A stretch of 64,000 bases of DNA from an uncultured Alphaproteobacteria bacterium (GCA_944391515.1 CALXTW010000004.1:1-64000), one strand, 5' to 3'; positions 7,854 to 16,319 are shown, numbered from the stretch's first letter. Notes: generated from the letters alone by a model not told the origin. Numbers and translations: made by a program.

Positions 7854-7913
7854 GCAAAAACAAAAAACCGCCCTTACGGACGGCTTTTTCTTTTTGGTTG
7901 CGGGGGCAGGATT
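7854..7913. repeat. 60-bp direct repeat, copy 1 (end of tRNA-fMet plus terminator)
   Basis: This is identical over 60 bp to 8045-8104, which covers the terminator and last 19 bases of tRNA-fMet. This copy carries only the tRNA 3' end (TGGTTGCGGGGGCAGGATT on the plus strand) and then diverges. Copies of a tRNA 3' end are the usual mark of site-specific integration at tRNA genes. The 131 bp between the copies is GC-rich with several short hairpins and no gene. Confidence 0.75.
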
Positions 7914-8044
7914 GGTCTTCGACATTGCTTCGCAATGCTTATTCCTTCGCGTTCATTCGCGGAGGGCTCCGCTCACCGGCGTTCTTCGCCCGCCTTTCAC
8001 TTGGCGTGAACCTACTTTTCGTAGCTTCAAATCAGCCGCGCTAT

Positions 8045-8085
8045 GCAAAAACAAAAAACCGCCCTTACGGACGGCTTTTTCTTTT

Positions 8086-8104
<19 letters not shown>
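8045..8104. repeat. 60-bp direct repeat, copy 2 (within tRNA-fMet and its terminator)
   Basis: The original copy: terminator hairpin plus the 3' end of the intact tRNA-fMet gene. It is exactly 191 bp from copy 1. Confidence 0.75.
8052..8077 (-). terminator. Terminator of tRNA-fMet
   Basis: On the minus strand AGCCGTCC and GGGCGGTT form an 8-bp stem (two G-T pairs) with a GTAA loop, followed by T6. Confidence 0.7.
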
Positions 8105-8162
<58 letters not shown>

Positions 8163-8256
8163 ATCAGATATCGCAAAACTGTGCGTATAATTACCTCTTT
8201 TTCGGAGTCTTGTCAATAGCTTTTTTATTAAAAAGTTTTTGATTGTTGCTTCCTTT

Positions 8257-8760
8257 CTAAAAATATGGATTATATGCCCATTGTAGCAGTGCTTGTCTTT
8301 GTCGGGAGCGACATGAAGTATCATATAGACGACAATTCTTTAAGATTTGAGCCTTATGCCTACGGAAGGCTTTCCAGCGCTTTATTTGCAGATTGTCCAG
8401 CTCGGGTATTCTTCGTCCTTGATAATAGCGGCAATACCACTGAAACCACCCTCTTGGGTCGGGGCCATATATCCAGCCACGCTTTTTCCACTCTTGTAAG
8501 GATAAACGAGATTTGAGGTGAAATAAATTTAATTCACTGTCCGCTCTTATTGGGGAAAGTTTGGCGTTATCAAACCAAAAAGAGGGAAATTCTTCTTGGC
8601 AATCATTTAAGTATTTGCCTTCAAAAACTCCCAGTTGCAACATCTCATAGGGAGTTAATTCCGGTTGGAAGTCTTCAGCAAAGTCTTTGCCTGCTTCACA
8701 GACTAATTCATAAACGTAGTTTTGCTGCATTTTGTCGTTAACGGTAATAATCTTTTTCAT
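8257..8760 (-). CDS. Conserved hypothetical protein (GWFQWYCRYY family)
   Basis: A 167-residue protein of a conserved family of unknown function that I recall from alphaproteobacteria. The hallmark is the aromatic stretch GPDPRGWFQWYCRYYQGRR (about residues 98-116), followed by a basic segment with KRWKAFRRH and the ending RQRQALLQWAYNP. The Trp, Tyr and Arg content suggests nucleic-acid or protein binding, but this is inference. A strong AGGAG lies 7 bp before the ATG. It follows tRNA-fMet's promoter region on the same strand. Confidence 0.65.
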   Translation of the reverse strand: MKKIITVNDKMQQNYVYELVCEAGKDFAEDFQPELTPYEMLQLGVFEGKYLNDCQEEFPSFWFDNAKLSPIRADSELNLFHLKSRLSLQEWKKRGWIYGPDPRGWFQWYCRYYQGRRIPELDNLQIKRWKAFRRHKAQILKNCRLYDTSCRSRQRQALLQWAYNPYF

Positions 8761-8812
8761 GGGCTACTCCTTAAACCTAAATGTAAGTCTTTATAGCCAA
8801 TTTTCAAGAGAT

Positions 8813-8841
8813 AAAAAAACCGCACTTTCTGTGCGGTTTTT
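8813..8841 (-). terminator. Terminator of the Cys/Pro-rich lipoprotein gene
   Basis: AAACCGCAC and GTGCGGTTT form a 9-bp stem flanked by A and T runs, just past the stop codon at 8868. Confidence 0.85.
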
Positions 8842-8867
8842 TACAAGGAGAAAGAACTTTGTTATAT

Positions 8868-9455
8868 TTATTTGATTTCTTCTTCCGGCATTACTTGTAC
8901 AGTCGGTTGTGCCGGAGTAGAATCGATGGTGTATGAAATTGTTTCAGTCTTGGTTTCGGTTTGTGCCGGAGCTGAAATAATTTCAACTGGAGCACTCGAT
9001 TGAGTGGTCGTTGTGGTAACTACCGTTTTGGTTTCAACCGGTTGGGTAGTGATTTGCTCTTTTTCATAAGAAACATCAGTAATAACTCTCGGTTCATAAA
9101 CCGTGGTTTTTGTTGTTTTCTTATAAACAATTTCTACCGGCTCTTTTACAATTTCAACTTTAGGAGCGCAATTGTTGCATGGAGCTGTACAATTTGGGCA
9201 TGGTTGAGAAGCTTGAGCGCAAGTGTTACATGGTTTAACAACCGGTTTGGGTTGAGCTACTTGGCATGGTTTTACAATCGGTTTAGGTTCTTCATATACT
9301 TGAACCGGTTGTGGTGCTGCGCGACGTTTGGCTTGGCAACGTCCGGTGCAATTGTAACTGCTATAGTCGGCAGGGGTGTTGCTACGATATATCGGACCAG
9401 CATAGCAAGCGGATAAAAACATTATGGTGGCTAATGCAACTATTTGTTTCTTCAT
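8868..9455 (-). CDS. Cys/Pro/Thr-rich surface lipoprotein
   Basis: A 195-residue lipoprotein with signal peptide MKKQIVALATIMFLSAC (lipobox LSAC). The mature part is low-complexity: a Pro/Cys segment with repeated KPC, CNTC, CPNC and CNNC units (about residues 60-100), then a Thr/Val/Glu-rich tail. Ten or so cysteines in CxxC spacing could form disulphides or bind metal; the repeats look like a flexible linker or coat protein. No enzyme motif. Single-gene transcript with its own terminator. Confidence 0.65.
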   Translation of the reverse strand: MKKQIVALATIMFLSACYAGPIYRSNTPADYSSYNCTGRCQAKRRAAPQPVQVYEEPKPIVKPCQVAQPKPVVKPCNTCAQASQPCPNCTAPCNNCAPKVEIVKEPVEIVYKKTTKTTVYEPRVITDVSYEKEQITTQPVETKTVVTTTTTQSSAPVEIISAPAQTETKTETISYTIDSTPAQPTVQVMPEEEIK

Positions 9456-9617
9456 GGTTTTTCTCTTTAACAGTTGAAGTTATTAACAAAATGTTAACGG
9501 TAATATAACTAATTTTTTTATATTTGTCAATTTTTGTTTAATAAAAAATTTATCTTTTTTGCAAAAAAATACTTGTTAAATTTATTTTTTGTGTTAAACA
9601 TAGGCAAGTTAGTTGAG

Positions 9618-9694
9618 CGGAGTGTAGTTCAGCCTGGTAGAACGCTACGTTCGGGACGTAGAGGTCGCTGGTTCGAGTCCAGTCACTCCGACCA
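9618..9694 (+). tRNA. tRNA-Pro (CGG)
   Basis: A 77-nt cloverleaf, CGGAGTG paired with CACTCCG, anticodon loop TTCGGGA (anticodon CGG), T loop GTTCGAGTC and encoded CCA. A terminator follows at 9723-9752. Confidence 0.95.
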
Positions 9695-9722
9695 ATCGCG
9701 CAAAAGGTGCGTTAAAGTATTG

Positions 9723-9752
9723 AGGACGTCAATTTTTGATGTCCTTTTTTTT
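9723..9752 (+). terminator. Terminator of tRNA-Pro
   Basis: AGGACGTC pairs with GATGTCCT and is followed by T8. Confidence 0.75.
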
Positions 9753-9764
9753 GTTGCCTAAAAC

Positions 9765-9798
9765 AAAAGCCGGCAGAGATAATCTGTCGGCTTTTTTA
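9765..9798. terminator. Bidirectional terminator
   Basis: AAGCCGGCAGA and TCTGTCGGCTT form an 11-bp stem with one wobble, A-rich on one side and T6 on the other. It ends the minus-strand gene at 9809-10189. Confidence 0.75.
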
Positions 9799-9808
9799 TG
9801 AGAGAAGT

Positions 9809-10189
9809 TTAGACCAGCAAGGTTTTTTCTTTTAAGACCAACTGGAGAAATTTGTACATCAACGACGGATAGCAAATTGCGTCATATTCGTTATAAACGG
9901 AAATAATCAGCAATGCCGTGTCGGCTGTTTTTTCCAGACTTATGGGATCGAGTGAGGGATGAATGATGCGGACAGCCGTGTTGTGAACAATTTCGTAGAA
10001 AACTTGATGCACGGTGCCAAGATAGGCTTCTTCGTCTAATTTAGAGTTTTGCTGCTTTAAGAGTGCTGGCAGAAAATCTCCATATTTTTTGAAGATTTCA
10101 TTGTTTTCAACACAATCGGCAATTTCATCGCGGTCCAATAAGCCAATAAAATTTTTTTTGATGGCTTTTTTTAAGTATTCTCTTGTCAT
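9809..10189 (-). CDS. Hypothetical protein
   Basis: A 126-residue soluble, helical protein; no family was recognised. It lies 18 bp downstream of the small membrane gene at 10208 on the same strand and is probably its operon partner. No Shine-Dalgarno sequence is seen before the ATG. Confidence 0.5.
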   Translation of the reverse strand: MTREYLKKAIKKNFIGLLDRDEIADCVENNEIFKKYGDFLPALLKQQNSKLDEEAYLGTVHQVFYEIVHNTAVRIIHPSLDPISLEKTADTALLIISVYNEYDAICYPSLMYKFLQLVLKEKTLLV

Positions 10190-10207
10190 AATTTTATATA
10201 TTTGGGG

Positions 10208-10450
10208 TTAAGCAATTTCTCTTTTTTGTAATTCGGAATGGATGAGAGAGATTTCTTTTTCTTTGAGAGGGGCAAACTTATTGACTGTAGTACTTAGTAA
10301 TTGGTAGTAGAGTTGAATAAGGTCGTCGTCGCTCATTTGGGTTATCTTTTCTTTTTTTGGTGTTACCCAATATTTTTGGAAAAGATAGGTGGTACAATTT
10401 ATAATTATGGCAAGGGCCATAAAACTTAAAAAAATGTAAAGTATAAGCAT
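10208..10450 (-). CDS. Small single-helix membrane protein
   Basis: An 80-residue protein with one N-terminal membrane helix (about residues 2-24) and a charged cytoplasmic tail (DDDLIQLYYQLL, then Lys/Glu-rich). Unknown family. Likely first gene of a two-gene unit with 9809-10189. Confidence 0.45.
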   Translation of the reverse strand: MLILYIFLSFMALAIIINCTTYLFQKYWVTPKKEKITQMSDDDLIQLYYQLLSTTVNKFAPLKEKEISLIHSELQKREIA

Positions 10451-10558
10451 AATTGTAAAACTTTAAGTTAAACATAATAATTTGAAATTGCGGGTATCCT
10501 AATTTAGTTGAGAAATTTTGTCAATGATAAGAGTTATGCCTTGGAATGCGAATTCAAA

Positions 10559-10587
10559 TTGACAATGCGGTTTGCCTGACATATCCT
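10559..10587 (+). promoter_or_regulatory. Predicted sigma-70 promoter for the acetyltransferase gene
   Basis: TTGACA (10559-10564), a perfect -35 box, and TATCCT (10582-10587) are 17 bp apart. The start site would fall near 10595. This lies inside the longest possible reading frame and supports the downstream start at 10621. Confidence 0.6.
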
Positions 10588-10620
10588 ACTTTTAAGTTTA
10601 AAATAAATGAGGATTGTTCA

Positions 10621-11196
10621 ATGCTTGATTTAGGAAATAAAAAGTTAGAGCGTTTTTCTTTACCGGAAGAAATTGTCGGAGAAAGAATCGTTTTGGTGCC
10701 CAGAACTCATGAGTTTGATGAGGCTTTGTGGAAGTTGATTGATGATTCACGCGAATTTTTGAGAGAATATTTGTTTTGGGTTGATGATACGAAGTCTTTA
10801 CAAGATGTGAAAGACGTTACATCAATTTTTATGGAAAATTGGCAAAAACAGAATTCTTTTGAATATGTGTTTTTAGAAAAAAATTCCAGAAAATTAGTTG
10901 GGGCAGGTGGAATTCATACCATCTCTTATTTGCACCATTGGGCTGAATATGGCTATTATTTGAGCAAAGATGAAGTCGGACACGGATATATTACCGAAGC
11001 GGTTCAATTGTTAGAAAGAGAGCTCTTCAAAAAAGGAATTCATCGTTTGGTGATTACTTGTGATGTGAACAACCATGCTTCTGCCGCAGTGGCTAAAAGA
11101 TGCGGCTTTGAACAGGAGGGAAAACTCAAAGAGGCTCGTTTTGCATACGGACAATATCGTGATGAACTCCTGTTTGCAAAAATCAATAAGGCATAA
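10621..11196 (+). CDS. RimJ/RimL-type GNAT N-acetyltransferase
   Basis: A 191-residue GNAT-fold acetyltransferase of the ribosomal-protein N-acetyltransferase group, using acetyl-CoA to modify N-terminal amines. Visible landmarks are GERIVLVPRTHEFDEALW near the start, the acetyl-CoA loop region DEVGHGYITEAV and the late VNNHASAAVAKRCGFEQEG, typical of RimJ/RimL. The frame is open from 10546, but a perfect -35 box lies inside that extension and GAGGA stands 8 bp before the ATG at 10621, so I take 10621. slyX follows after 4 bp, suggesting co-transcription. Confidence 0.8.
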   Translation: MLDLGNKKLERFSLPEEIVGERIVLVPRTHEFDEALWKLIDDSREFLREYLFWVDDTKSLQDVKDVTSIFMENWQKQNSFEYVFLEKNSRKLVGAGGIHTISYLHHWAEYGYYLSKDEVGHGYITEAVQLLERELFKKGIHRLVITCDVNNHASAAVAKRCGFEQEGKLKEARFAYGQYRDELLFAKINKA

Positions 11197-11200
11197 GTTT

Positions 11201-11404
11201 ATGGATAATTTGGAAGAACGCCTTATTGAAATTGAAATGGCCTTGGCAAACCAAGAGCGAATTGTGGAAGATTTGAATTCGGTTGTTATTGAACAAGGGA
11301 AAATGATTGACCGTCTGCTCAAGCAAAATCAATATTTGATGAGTGTGGTGGACCAAGATACGGTTAAACCTTTGAGCGAAGAAACGCCACCGCCGCATTA
11401 TTAA
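11201..11404 (+). CDS. slyX: SlyX family protein
   Basis: A 67-residue coiled-coil protein starting MDNLEERLIEIE and ending in the family signature PPPHY. SlyX proteins are short helical proteins of unclear function. The gene starts 4 bp after the acetyltransferase stop. The frame is open farther upstream, but SlyX length and alignment fix the start here. Confidence 0.85.
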   Translation: MDNLEERLIEIEMALANQERIVEDLNSVVIEQGKMIDRLLKQNQYLMSVVDQDTVKPLSEETPPPHY

Positions 11405-11468
11405 AAAGGCGTCTGGGGTTGTTTTGATGCGGTTTGAAATTATATAAGACTGTGGAGGTTGAATTTTG

Positions 11469-12137
11469 ATGAATCCTGATGCTTTATATAAATTAACTCA
11501 CGGGCTCTATATCTTGGGAGCTCAAGACAACGGGCGAATGGTCGGCAGTGTGGTTGATGCTGTGATGCAAGTGGCTAATAAGCCGTGGATTATTGCTTTG
11601 TCCTGTAATAATAACAGTTATACAAAAAAGTGTATTGAAGTTTCAAAAGAGTTTTCTCTTTCCGTTTTGGGTAAAAATGTTGAACCATGGATTATTGCTA
11701 ATTTTGGTTTTCAAAGTAGTAAAATGGTTGATAAATGGGAAATTACCAAATATAAGGTCAAAGATAATTTGCCTTATTTGGAAGGTAATTTAGCCTCATT
11801 GAAATGCAGAGTTGTGCAATGTGTGGCTTATGAGAGCAATACGCTGTTTTTGGCTGAAGTAGTCGATTGTGAAGACGGGGTTGATGATGAGCCCTTGACT
11901 TATCAAGACTATCGCGCCTATTTTAAGAAAGATGTTGTAGAAAGTTTTAACAATCTTAAGTCTAATGTAAAGGAGAAAAATACTATGACTGATGAAAACA
12001 AAAAAGAAGAAGGTAAACATTGGGTTTGCACCGTTTGCGGTTATGTTTATGATGGTGAAACTCCGTTTGAAGAATTACCTGAAGATTGGGTTTGTCCATT
12101 GTGTGGTGTTGATAAAAGCTATTTCGTTTATGAGTAG
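11469..12137 (+). CDS. High-molecular-weight rubredoxin (flavin reductase-rubredoxin fusion)
   Basis: A 222-residue two-domain redox protein. Residues about 1-155 are an FMN-binding flavin-reductase-like domain (start [17 protein letters not shown], with [15 protein letters not shown]). Residues about 170-222 are a rubredoxin with its two iron-binding pairs, CTVCGY and CPLCGV. In anaerobes such fusions pass electrons from NAD(P)H-linked donors to flavodiiron proteins or peroxidases for O2, NO or peroxide removal. GGAGG lies 10 bp before the ATG at 11469; an in-frame TTG at 11466 is less likely. The next gene starts 5 bp downstream. Confidence 0.88.
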   Translation: MNPDALYKLTHGLYILGAQDNGRMVGSVVDAVMQVANKPWIIALSCNNNSYTKKCIEVSKEFSLSVLGKNVEPWIIANFGFQSSKMVDKWEITKYKVKDNLPYLEGNLASLKCRVVQCVAYESNTLFLAEVVDCEDGVDDEPLTYQDYRAYFKKDVVESFNNLKSNVKEKNTMTDENKKEEGKHWVCTVCGYVYDGETPFEELPEDWVCPLCGVDKSYFVYE

Positions 12138-12142
12138 GCCTT

Positions 12143-12664
12143 ATGAGACGGTCTAAAAAAAGGACTGCTCAAGATAAAAAATGGATTAAAGCAATATTTA
12201 TCCTGCCGGTTAATGTGGTGGTGGTGATACCTGCTTTAATCCTATTTTTTTCTGAGCAAAAGGTTGAACTCAAGTTTAATTTGCTTTCAGCCTTGGGCGT
12301 TTTGTCCTTTGGTGTTGGTTTGGTTTTAGTTGCTTTTACGATTATGTTATTTAAAAATCAGGGAAAAGGTTCTTTTGCACCTTGGAATCCTCCTTCAAAG
12401 CTGGTTTTGCAAGGACCTTACCAATATGTTAGAAACCCGATGATTAGCGGTGTCGGTTGGATGTTATTAGGTGAGGTGATTATTTTCTTAAATGACGACT
12501 TGGCTTGTTGGTGGTTGTTTTTTTGTGTGATTAATGCCTTGTATATCCCATATATGGAAGAGCCCGGTTTGAGCAGGCGTTTTGGTAAAGATTATGAGGA
12601 ATATAAAGCCAACGTTCCGCGGTGGATTCCGCGCTTTAGTCCTTGGAAAAAAATAAGCCGATGA
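12143..12664 (+). CDS. Isoprenylcysteine methyltransferase-like membrane protein
   Basis: A 173-residue integral membrane protein with four or five helices and the ICMT/PEMT-like C-terminal signature: GPYQYVRNPM, then the glutamate in MEEPGLSRRFGKDYEEY and VPRWIPR. The family comprises SAM-dependent methyltransferases acting on lipids or other membrane substrates; bacterial substrates are mostly unknown. It lies 5 bp after the rubredoxin gene and ends at a shared terminator. Confidence 0.8.
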   Translation: MRRSKKRTAQDKKWIKAIFILPVNVVVVIPALILFFSEQKVELKFNLLSALGVLSFGVGLVLVAFTIMLFKNQGKGSFAPWNPPSKLVLQGPYQYVRNPMISGVGWMLLGEVIIFLNDDLACWWLFFCVINALYIPYMEEPGLSRRFGKDYEEYKANVPRWIPRFSPWKKISR

Positions 12665-12683
12665 AAAACATCGGCTTATTTTA
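12655..12683. terminator. Bidirectional terminator between convergent genes
   Basis: AAGCCGATG and CATCGGCTT form a 9-bp stem with a 5-nt A loop. T-rich tails on both strands serve the methyltransferase and phosphatase genes. Confidence 0.8.
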
Positions 12684-12684
12684 A

Positions 12685-13269
12685 TTATTTGGTACAGCCA
12701 ACATAGCGCCAATTATCATTGTCATATTGGAGGTGAATTATTTCACCGTTGTCAACTTCATCTTTGTCAATGTCTAAGGCATGAAGGGTTTCGGTAAGGG
12801 TTATTCCGTGTCCGGAAATGGCAATGTTGTTGTATTTGCTTTGTGCGTATTGCTCAAGAGCTGAAAAAACACGTTGACGGACTTGGCGTTTGGTTTCTCC
12901 GTTTTCAAAACGAATGTCCTGATCGGCGGAATCTTTGCTGCGCCATTTTTGATAGATTTCTCCAAACCGCTCTTGTGCTTGCGTGTAGTGCAGACCTTCG
13001 GCAACGCCAACGTTTACTTCCGTAAAGCGTTCGTCAAATTGAATCGGGGCTTTGACAACGCGGGATACAATATTGCCCGTTTGCTTGGCGCGGCGTAACG
13101 GGCTGGAAATAATGACATCAATGTCTTTGTTTTTGAGATAATCGGCGGTGGCATATGCTTGATCTATGCCTTTGTCGGTAAGAACGGAGTTGTTGGAGTG
13201 TCCTTGTATCTTGCCTTCAAGATTGTAGGAGCTTTGACCATGTCGGAAAATATAAAAATTTTTTACCAT
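12685..13269 (-). CDS. Histidine phosphatase (phosphoglycerate mutase-like)
   Basis: A 194-residue protein of the histidine phosphatase superfamily. It has the catalytic RHG motif in IFRHGQSSYN (His about 9), the conserved Arg in SPLRRAKQTG, and the second histidine in AISGHGITL. It hydrolyses phosphomonoesters through a phospho-histidine intermediate; the substrate is not evident. AGGAGG precedes the ATG. Single gene, convergent with the methyltransferase. Confidence 0.85.
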   Translation of the reverse strand: MVKNFYIFRHGQSSYNLEGKIQGHSNNSVLTDKGIDQAYATADYLKNKDIDVIISSPLRRAKQTGNIVSRVVKAPIQFDERFTEVNVGVAEGLHYTQAQERFGEIYQKWRSKDSADQDIRFENGETKRQVRQRVFSALEQYAQSKYNNIAISGHGITLTETLHALDIDKDEVDNGEIIHLQYDNDNWRYVGCTK

Positions 13270-13342
13270 GCAAAACCTCCTTTGCTAGGTGGGAGATGTG
13301 CTTATGGTACTCGATTTTTTTGTTTTTTACAAGCAGATTTTC

Positions 13343-14515
13343 TTAATATAATTTTAATTTTTTAGCCAGAAGGGCTAATGTTTGCCCTTGAACTAAAACA
13401 GATATAATAACTAAGAAGAATATGATGTTAAACAAATAACCGGAATCGGGATAATTATACATTAGAGGATAGGTGGCCAGAATAATGGGAACAGCTCCTT
13501 TGAAACCAGCCCAACTGATGAAGATTTTGTCGGCAGTGGTGTAATTGCTTTTGTAAAGACAAGTAAATACGGCAAGCGGACGAGCGATAAAAATTAAAAA
13601 AGTGGTGCAAAGGAGGCTAATCGGGAATACAGCCGGTAGTTCATGAGGATTGACTAATAGTCCTAACAGCAAAAACATACCGATTTGCATTATCCAGGCT
13701 AAAGAATCTTGGAAGTTTATGAAATGGCGACGATAGAGAAAAACAGTGTTGCCCATGATGATACCGGCAATATAAACCGCCAAAAATCCATTGCCGTCCA
13801 GAAGTTGGGTCAGGCTATATGTGAGTAAAACAACACTGATGCCAAAAACCGGATAAAGTCCGGGGTAAACTAAATTCCAGCGACGCAAAACATAGCAAGA
13901 TAATTGACCGAAAACGTATCCGGCTGCCAAGCCTAAGCTCATTTGCCATATAAAGTTTTCCAGCATGGTGTAAATGCTGAAATCTGGGTCAGAAAGAGAA
14001 TTTAGCGCTCCTAAAGACAGCAAAACCGCCATGGGGTCGTTACTGCCGGATTCAAATTCAAGAAGTGGTTTGAGACCTGATTTGAGTTCTTGTTTTTGAC
14101 TGCGGAGAATCGAAAATACGGCCGGAGCATCAGTTGAGGAGACAATCACACTCAACAGAAGTGAAATTTCATAAGACAATCTCAAAATATAATGTGTGCA
14201 GATAAATAAAAAGATTGCCGTTAATAAAACGCCTAGAGTGGATAATATGCTTCCTCTGCGGAGTGTGGGTTTGGTTTCGACCCATTTGGTGTCTAAACCT
14301 CCCGAAAATAAGATAAAGGCCAAGGCAAAAGTGCCGGCATAGTTGGCAAGGTGCGCATTACTGAATTGTATACCCAGACCATCGCTGCCGACAATCATGC
14401 CTAGACCTAAAAAGAATAATAAACTCGGTATGCCATAGCGAATTGAAATGCGGTTGGCATACACGCATATCAGAAGCAAAATGCCCGCAACGGCCATCAT
14501 TAAGTTTAGATTCAT
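13343..14515 (-). CDS. CPA1 cation/proton antiporter (NhaP/CvrA-like, short form)
   Basis: A 390-residue membrane protein with about 12 helices. It contains SSTDAPAVFSILRSQ and FESGSNDPMAVLL, the typical CPA1 exchanger signatures, and FISWAGFKGAVPIILATYP near the end. It exchanges Na+ or K+ for protons across the inner membrane. Compared with the roughly 570-residue CvrA/NhaP2 proteins it lacks the C-terminal regulatory TrkA-like domains and ends just after the last helix with KKLKLY. Confidence 0.82.
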   Translation of the reverse strand: MNLNLMMAVAGILLLICVYANRISIRYGIPSLLFFLGLGMIVGSDGLGIQFSNAHLANYAGTFALAFILFSGGLDTKWVETKPTLRRGSILSTLGVLLTAIFLFICTHYILRLSYEISLLLSVIVSSTDAPAVFSILRSQKQELKSGLKPLLEFESGSNDPMAVLLSLGALNSLSDPDFSIYTMLENFIWQMSLGLAAGYVFGQLSCYVLRRWNLVYPGLYPVFGISVVLLTYSLTQLLDGNGFLAVYIAGIIMGNTVFLYRRHFINFQDSLAWIMQIGMFLLLGLLVNPHELPAVFPISLLCTTFLIFIARPLAVFTCLYKSNYTTADKIFISWAGFKGAVPIILATYPLMYNYPDSGYLFNIIFFLVIISVLVQGQTLALLAKKLKLY

Positions 14516-14589
14516 GGGGTCCTCTTATTTGTTATCGGCAGTATTATACTGTGATAAGGTTAATATTTTATAACTTTTGCGAGTGATAG

Positions 14590-15837
14590 TTATTTGACTT
14601 TGGCGATTTCGGCCCAACGTGTGGTATAACAAGGTGAGCGAAACTCATGTTTGATAAAAGAGGTTTGTTTTGGGGTTTGCAAACCAAAATAGACTGTGCG
14701 TTTGCCTAATTTTTCGTTGAGCTCATCAAAGGCCTGCATAAGGGCTTTTTCTTTTTTGTTTTGGGTCGGGGTTTGAAAAAGGTCAGTTTGAGGGGTGTCT
14801 TCGGCACAAATATCGGTTAGAATAATTCCGGCACGTTTATAGCGAAAGCGAGGATTGAAAATTTGTTTTAGCCCCTTATCCATAGCGCTTAAAAATTTGG
14901 CGGTATTGTTTGACGGGGCATTGAGGCTGATGAGCTGAGAATTGTCATATTGCGGTTCGTTGCGAAAACGATTGGTGGCAATAAAGGTGATGATTCCGCC
15001 GGCAAGAGCTTTTTGTTCGCGAAGGCGACGACACCCCGAATCTACAAATTCGGCAATTATGGTTCGAATTTGCTCATAAGAAGTCAGTTCGCTTTCAAAA
15101 CTGCGTGAGCACAAAATGGATTTGGAGTGCTCAAGCTCATCCATTTGCAGGCAAGGGATGCCGTTTAATTCTTGAATTGTCCTCTCTAAGGAAATACCGA
15201 ATTTGGAACGAATTATTGAAAGTGGGGCTTTGACTAAATCTTCGGCCGTAAAGATACCCATGAAATTTAGTTTTTTATTGAGATTGCGCCCAATGCCCCA
15301 AATTTTTTCAACGTCTAAATTTTTGAAGTAAGGAGATGCTGCGTTCTTATCAGGCAGGGCAAAGATTTTGCCGGAACTTTGTTTCTTGGCAATGCTACCG
15401 GCTAATTTGCATAAGGTTTTACTGGGAGCAATGCCAATGGATACCGAAATGCCTATTTGACGTAAAATATCTTGGCGCAGAGAGTGAGCTATGGTTAAAT
15501 AGTTTTCGCTGTCGGCTATATGGGCAAAGGCTTCATCAATGGAGTAAATTTCAATTTTGGGAAAGTAGCTGCGGATTAAATTCATCACGCGGGAGGACAT
15601 GCTGCTGTATAGCTCGTGATTGCAGGAAAGCCAAGAGCCGTTGTGTTTTTGCAGGAAAGTTTTTACCTGAAAAAAAGGAACTCCCATAGGGATATTTAAA
15701 TCTTTAGCCTCATAAGAGCGAGCAATGACGCAGCCATCGTTGCTGGAAAGAACGACGACCGGACGTTTTTTTAAGTCAGGTCGGAAAACTCTTTCACAAG
15801 AAACAAAGAAATTATCGCAATCAACCAACATATACAT
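14590..15837 (-). CDS. umuC: DNA polymerase V catalytic subunit UmuC
   Basis: A 415-residue Y-family translesion DNA polymerase. Residues 1-10 carry the metal-binding DCDNFF, and IYSIDEAF (about 100) gives the second pair of catalytic acidic residues. The palm, fingers and little-finger regions are of normal UmuC length, with the C-terminal DUF4113-like end. The start is the ATG that overlaps the umuD stop (TAATG), although the frame is open upstream. It is co-transcribed with umuD under the LexA box at 16207-16221. It copies past DNA lesions during the SOS response. Confidence 0.92.
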   Translation of the reverse strand: MYMLVDCDNFFVSCERVFRPDLKKRPVVVLSSNDGCVIARSYEAKDLNIPMGVPFFQVKTFLQKHNGSWLSCNHELYSSMSSRVMNLIRSYFPKIEIYSIDEAFAHIADSENYLTIAHSLRQDILRQIGISVSIGIAPSKTLCKLAGSIAKKQSSGKIFALPDKNAASPYFKNLDVEKIWGIGRNLNKKLNFMGIFTAEDLVKAPLSIIRSKFGISLERTIQELNGIPCLQMDELEHSKSILCSRSFESELTSYEQIRTIIAEFVDSGCRRLREQKALAGGIITFIATNRFRNEPQYDNSQLISLNAPSNNTAKFLSAMDKGLKQIFNPRFRYKRAGIILTDICAEDTPQTDLFQTPTQNKKEKALMQAFDELNEKLGKRTVYFGLQTPKQTSFIKHEFRSPCYTTRWAEIAKVK

Positions 15838-16190
15838 TACAGAAGTTTCCTGATGACAGAAGTGACTACTCCCCAAACGGCAAAAGTGTCGTCAGAGCTT
15901 AAATGATATGGCGGAAGTTGGGGATTATCGGTTGAAAGTGTGGGCTTGCCGTTTTGCAACAACAAACGACGGGCAATTAATTCGCCGTTTAGTTCCGCTA
16001 TGATTAAATTGCCGTTGGTTGCATTTAGTGAACGGTCAACGGTGAGGATATCATCATTAAAAATACCGATATGTTCGAGAGCGTTGCCCTCCATACGAAA
16101 AAAATAGGTGGAAAGAGGATGGGGCTGTAGGTAAGAATTGAGGTCAAGGTCGTGTTCATGAAAATAAGTCGTGGCTGATGAAAAAGGCAT
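15837..16190 (-). CDS. umuD: UmuD'-like protein, short and protease-dead
   Basis: A 117-residue LexA/UmuD-fold protein, shorter than the 139-residue E. coli UmuD. Aligning ATTYFHEHDLDLNSYL and HPLSTYFF with E. coli shows it begins almost exactly where RecA-stimulated self-cleavage occurs, so it is made directly as UmuD'. The catalytic Ser position (GDSM in E. coli) is GNAL here (Ala37), and the catalytic Lys position is Arg (ARR, 73-75). No N-terminal arm was missed: an in-frame TAG lies four codons upstream and AGGAT precedes the ATG. It should be a non-cleavable accessory subunit for UmuC. Confidence 0.85.
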   Translation of the reverse strand: MPFSSATTYFHEHDLDLNSYLQPHPLSTYFFRMEGNALEHIGIFNDDILTVDRSLNATNGNLIIAELNGELIARRLLLQNGKPTLSTDNPQLPPYHLSSDDTFAVWGVVTSVIRKLL

Positions 16191-16206
16191 TTTTATATCC
16201 TATAAC

Positions 16207-16221
16207 GTTCTTGTTTTGTTC
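16207..16221. promoter_or_regulatory. LexA (SOS) box upstream of umuDC
   Basis: GTTCTTGTTTTGTTC matches GTTC-N7-GTTC exactly, the alphaproteobacterial LexA-binding consensus. It lies 17 bp before the umuD start codon, where bound LexA would block transcription. It is 98 bp from the divergent LD-carboxypeptidase gene. Confidence 0.85.
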
Positions 16222-16319
16222 TTATGATAAAACATTGCTAAAATATTTCAATAAAAATTATTCGCAATTTGCAAAATATGTTTTATATTAAAACAAGTTT
16301 TTTGAAGAGGAGAAAAATT

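Noticed and set aside
9000-9508. Plus-strand frames opposite the Cys/Pro-rich lipoprotein gene
   Set aside because: Antisense shadows of a low-complexity gene that has its own signal peptide and terminator.
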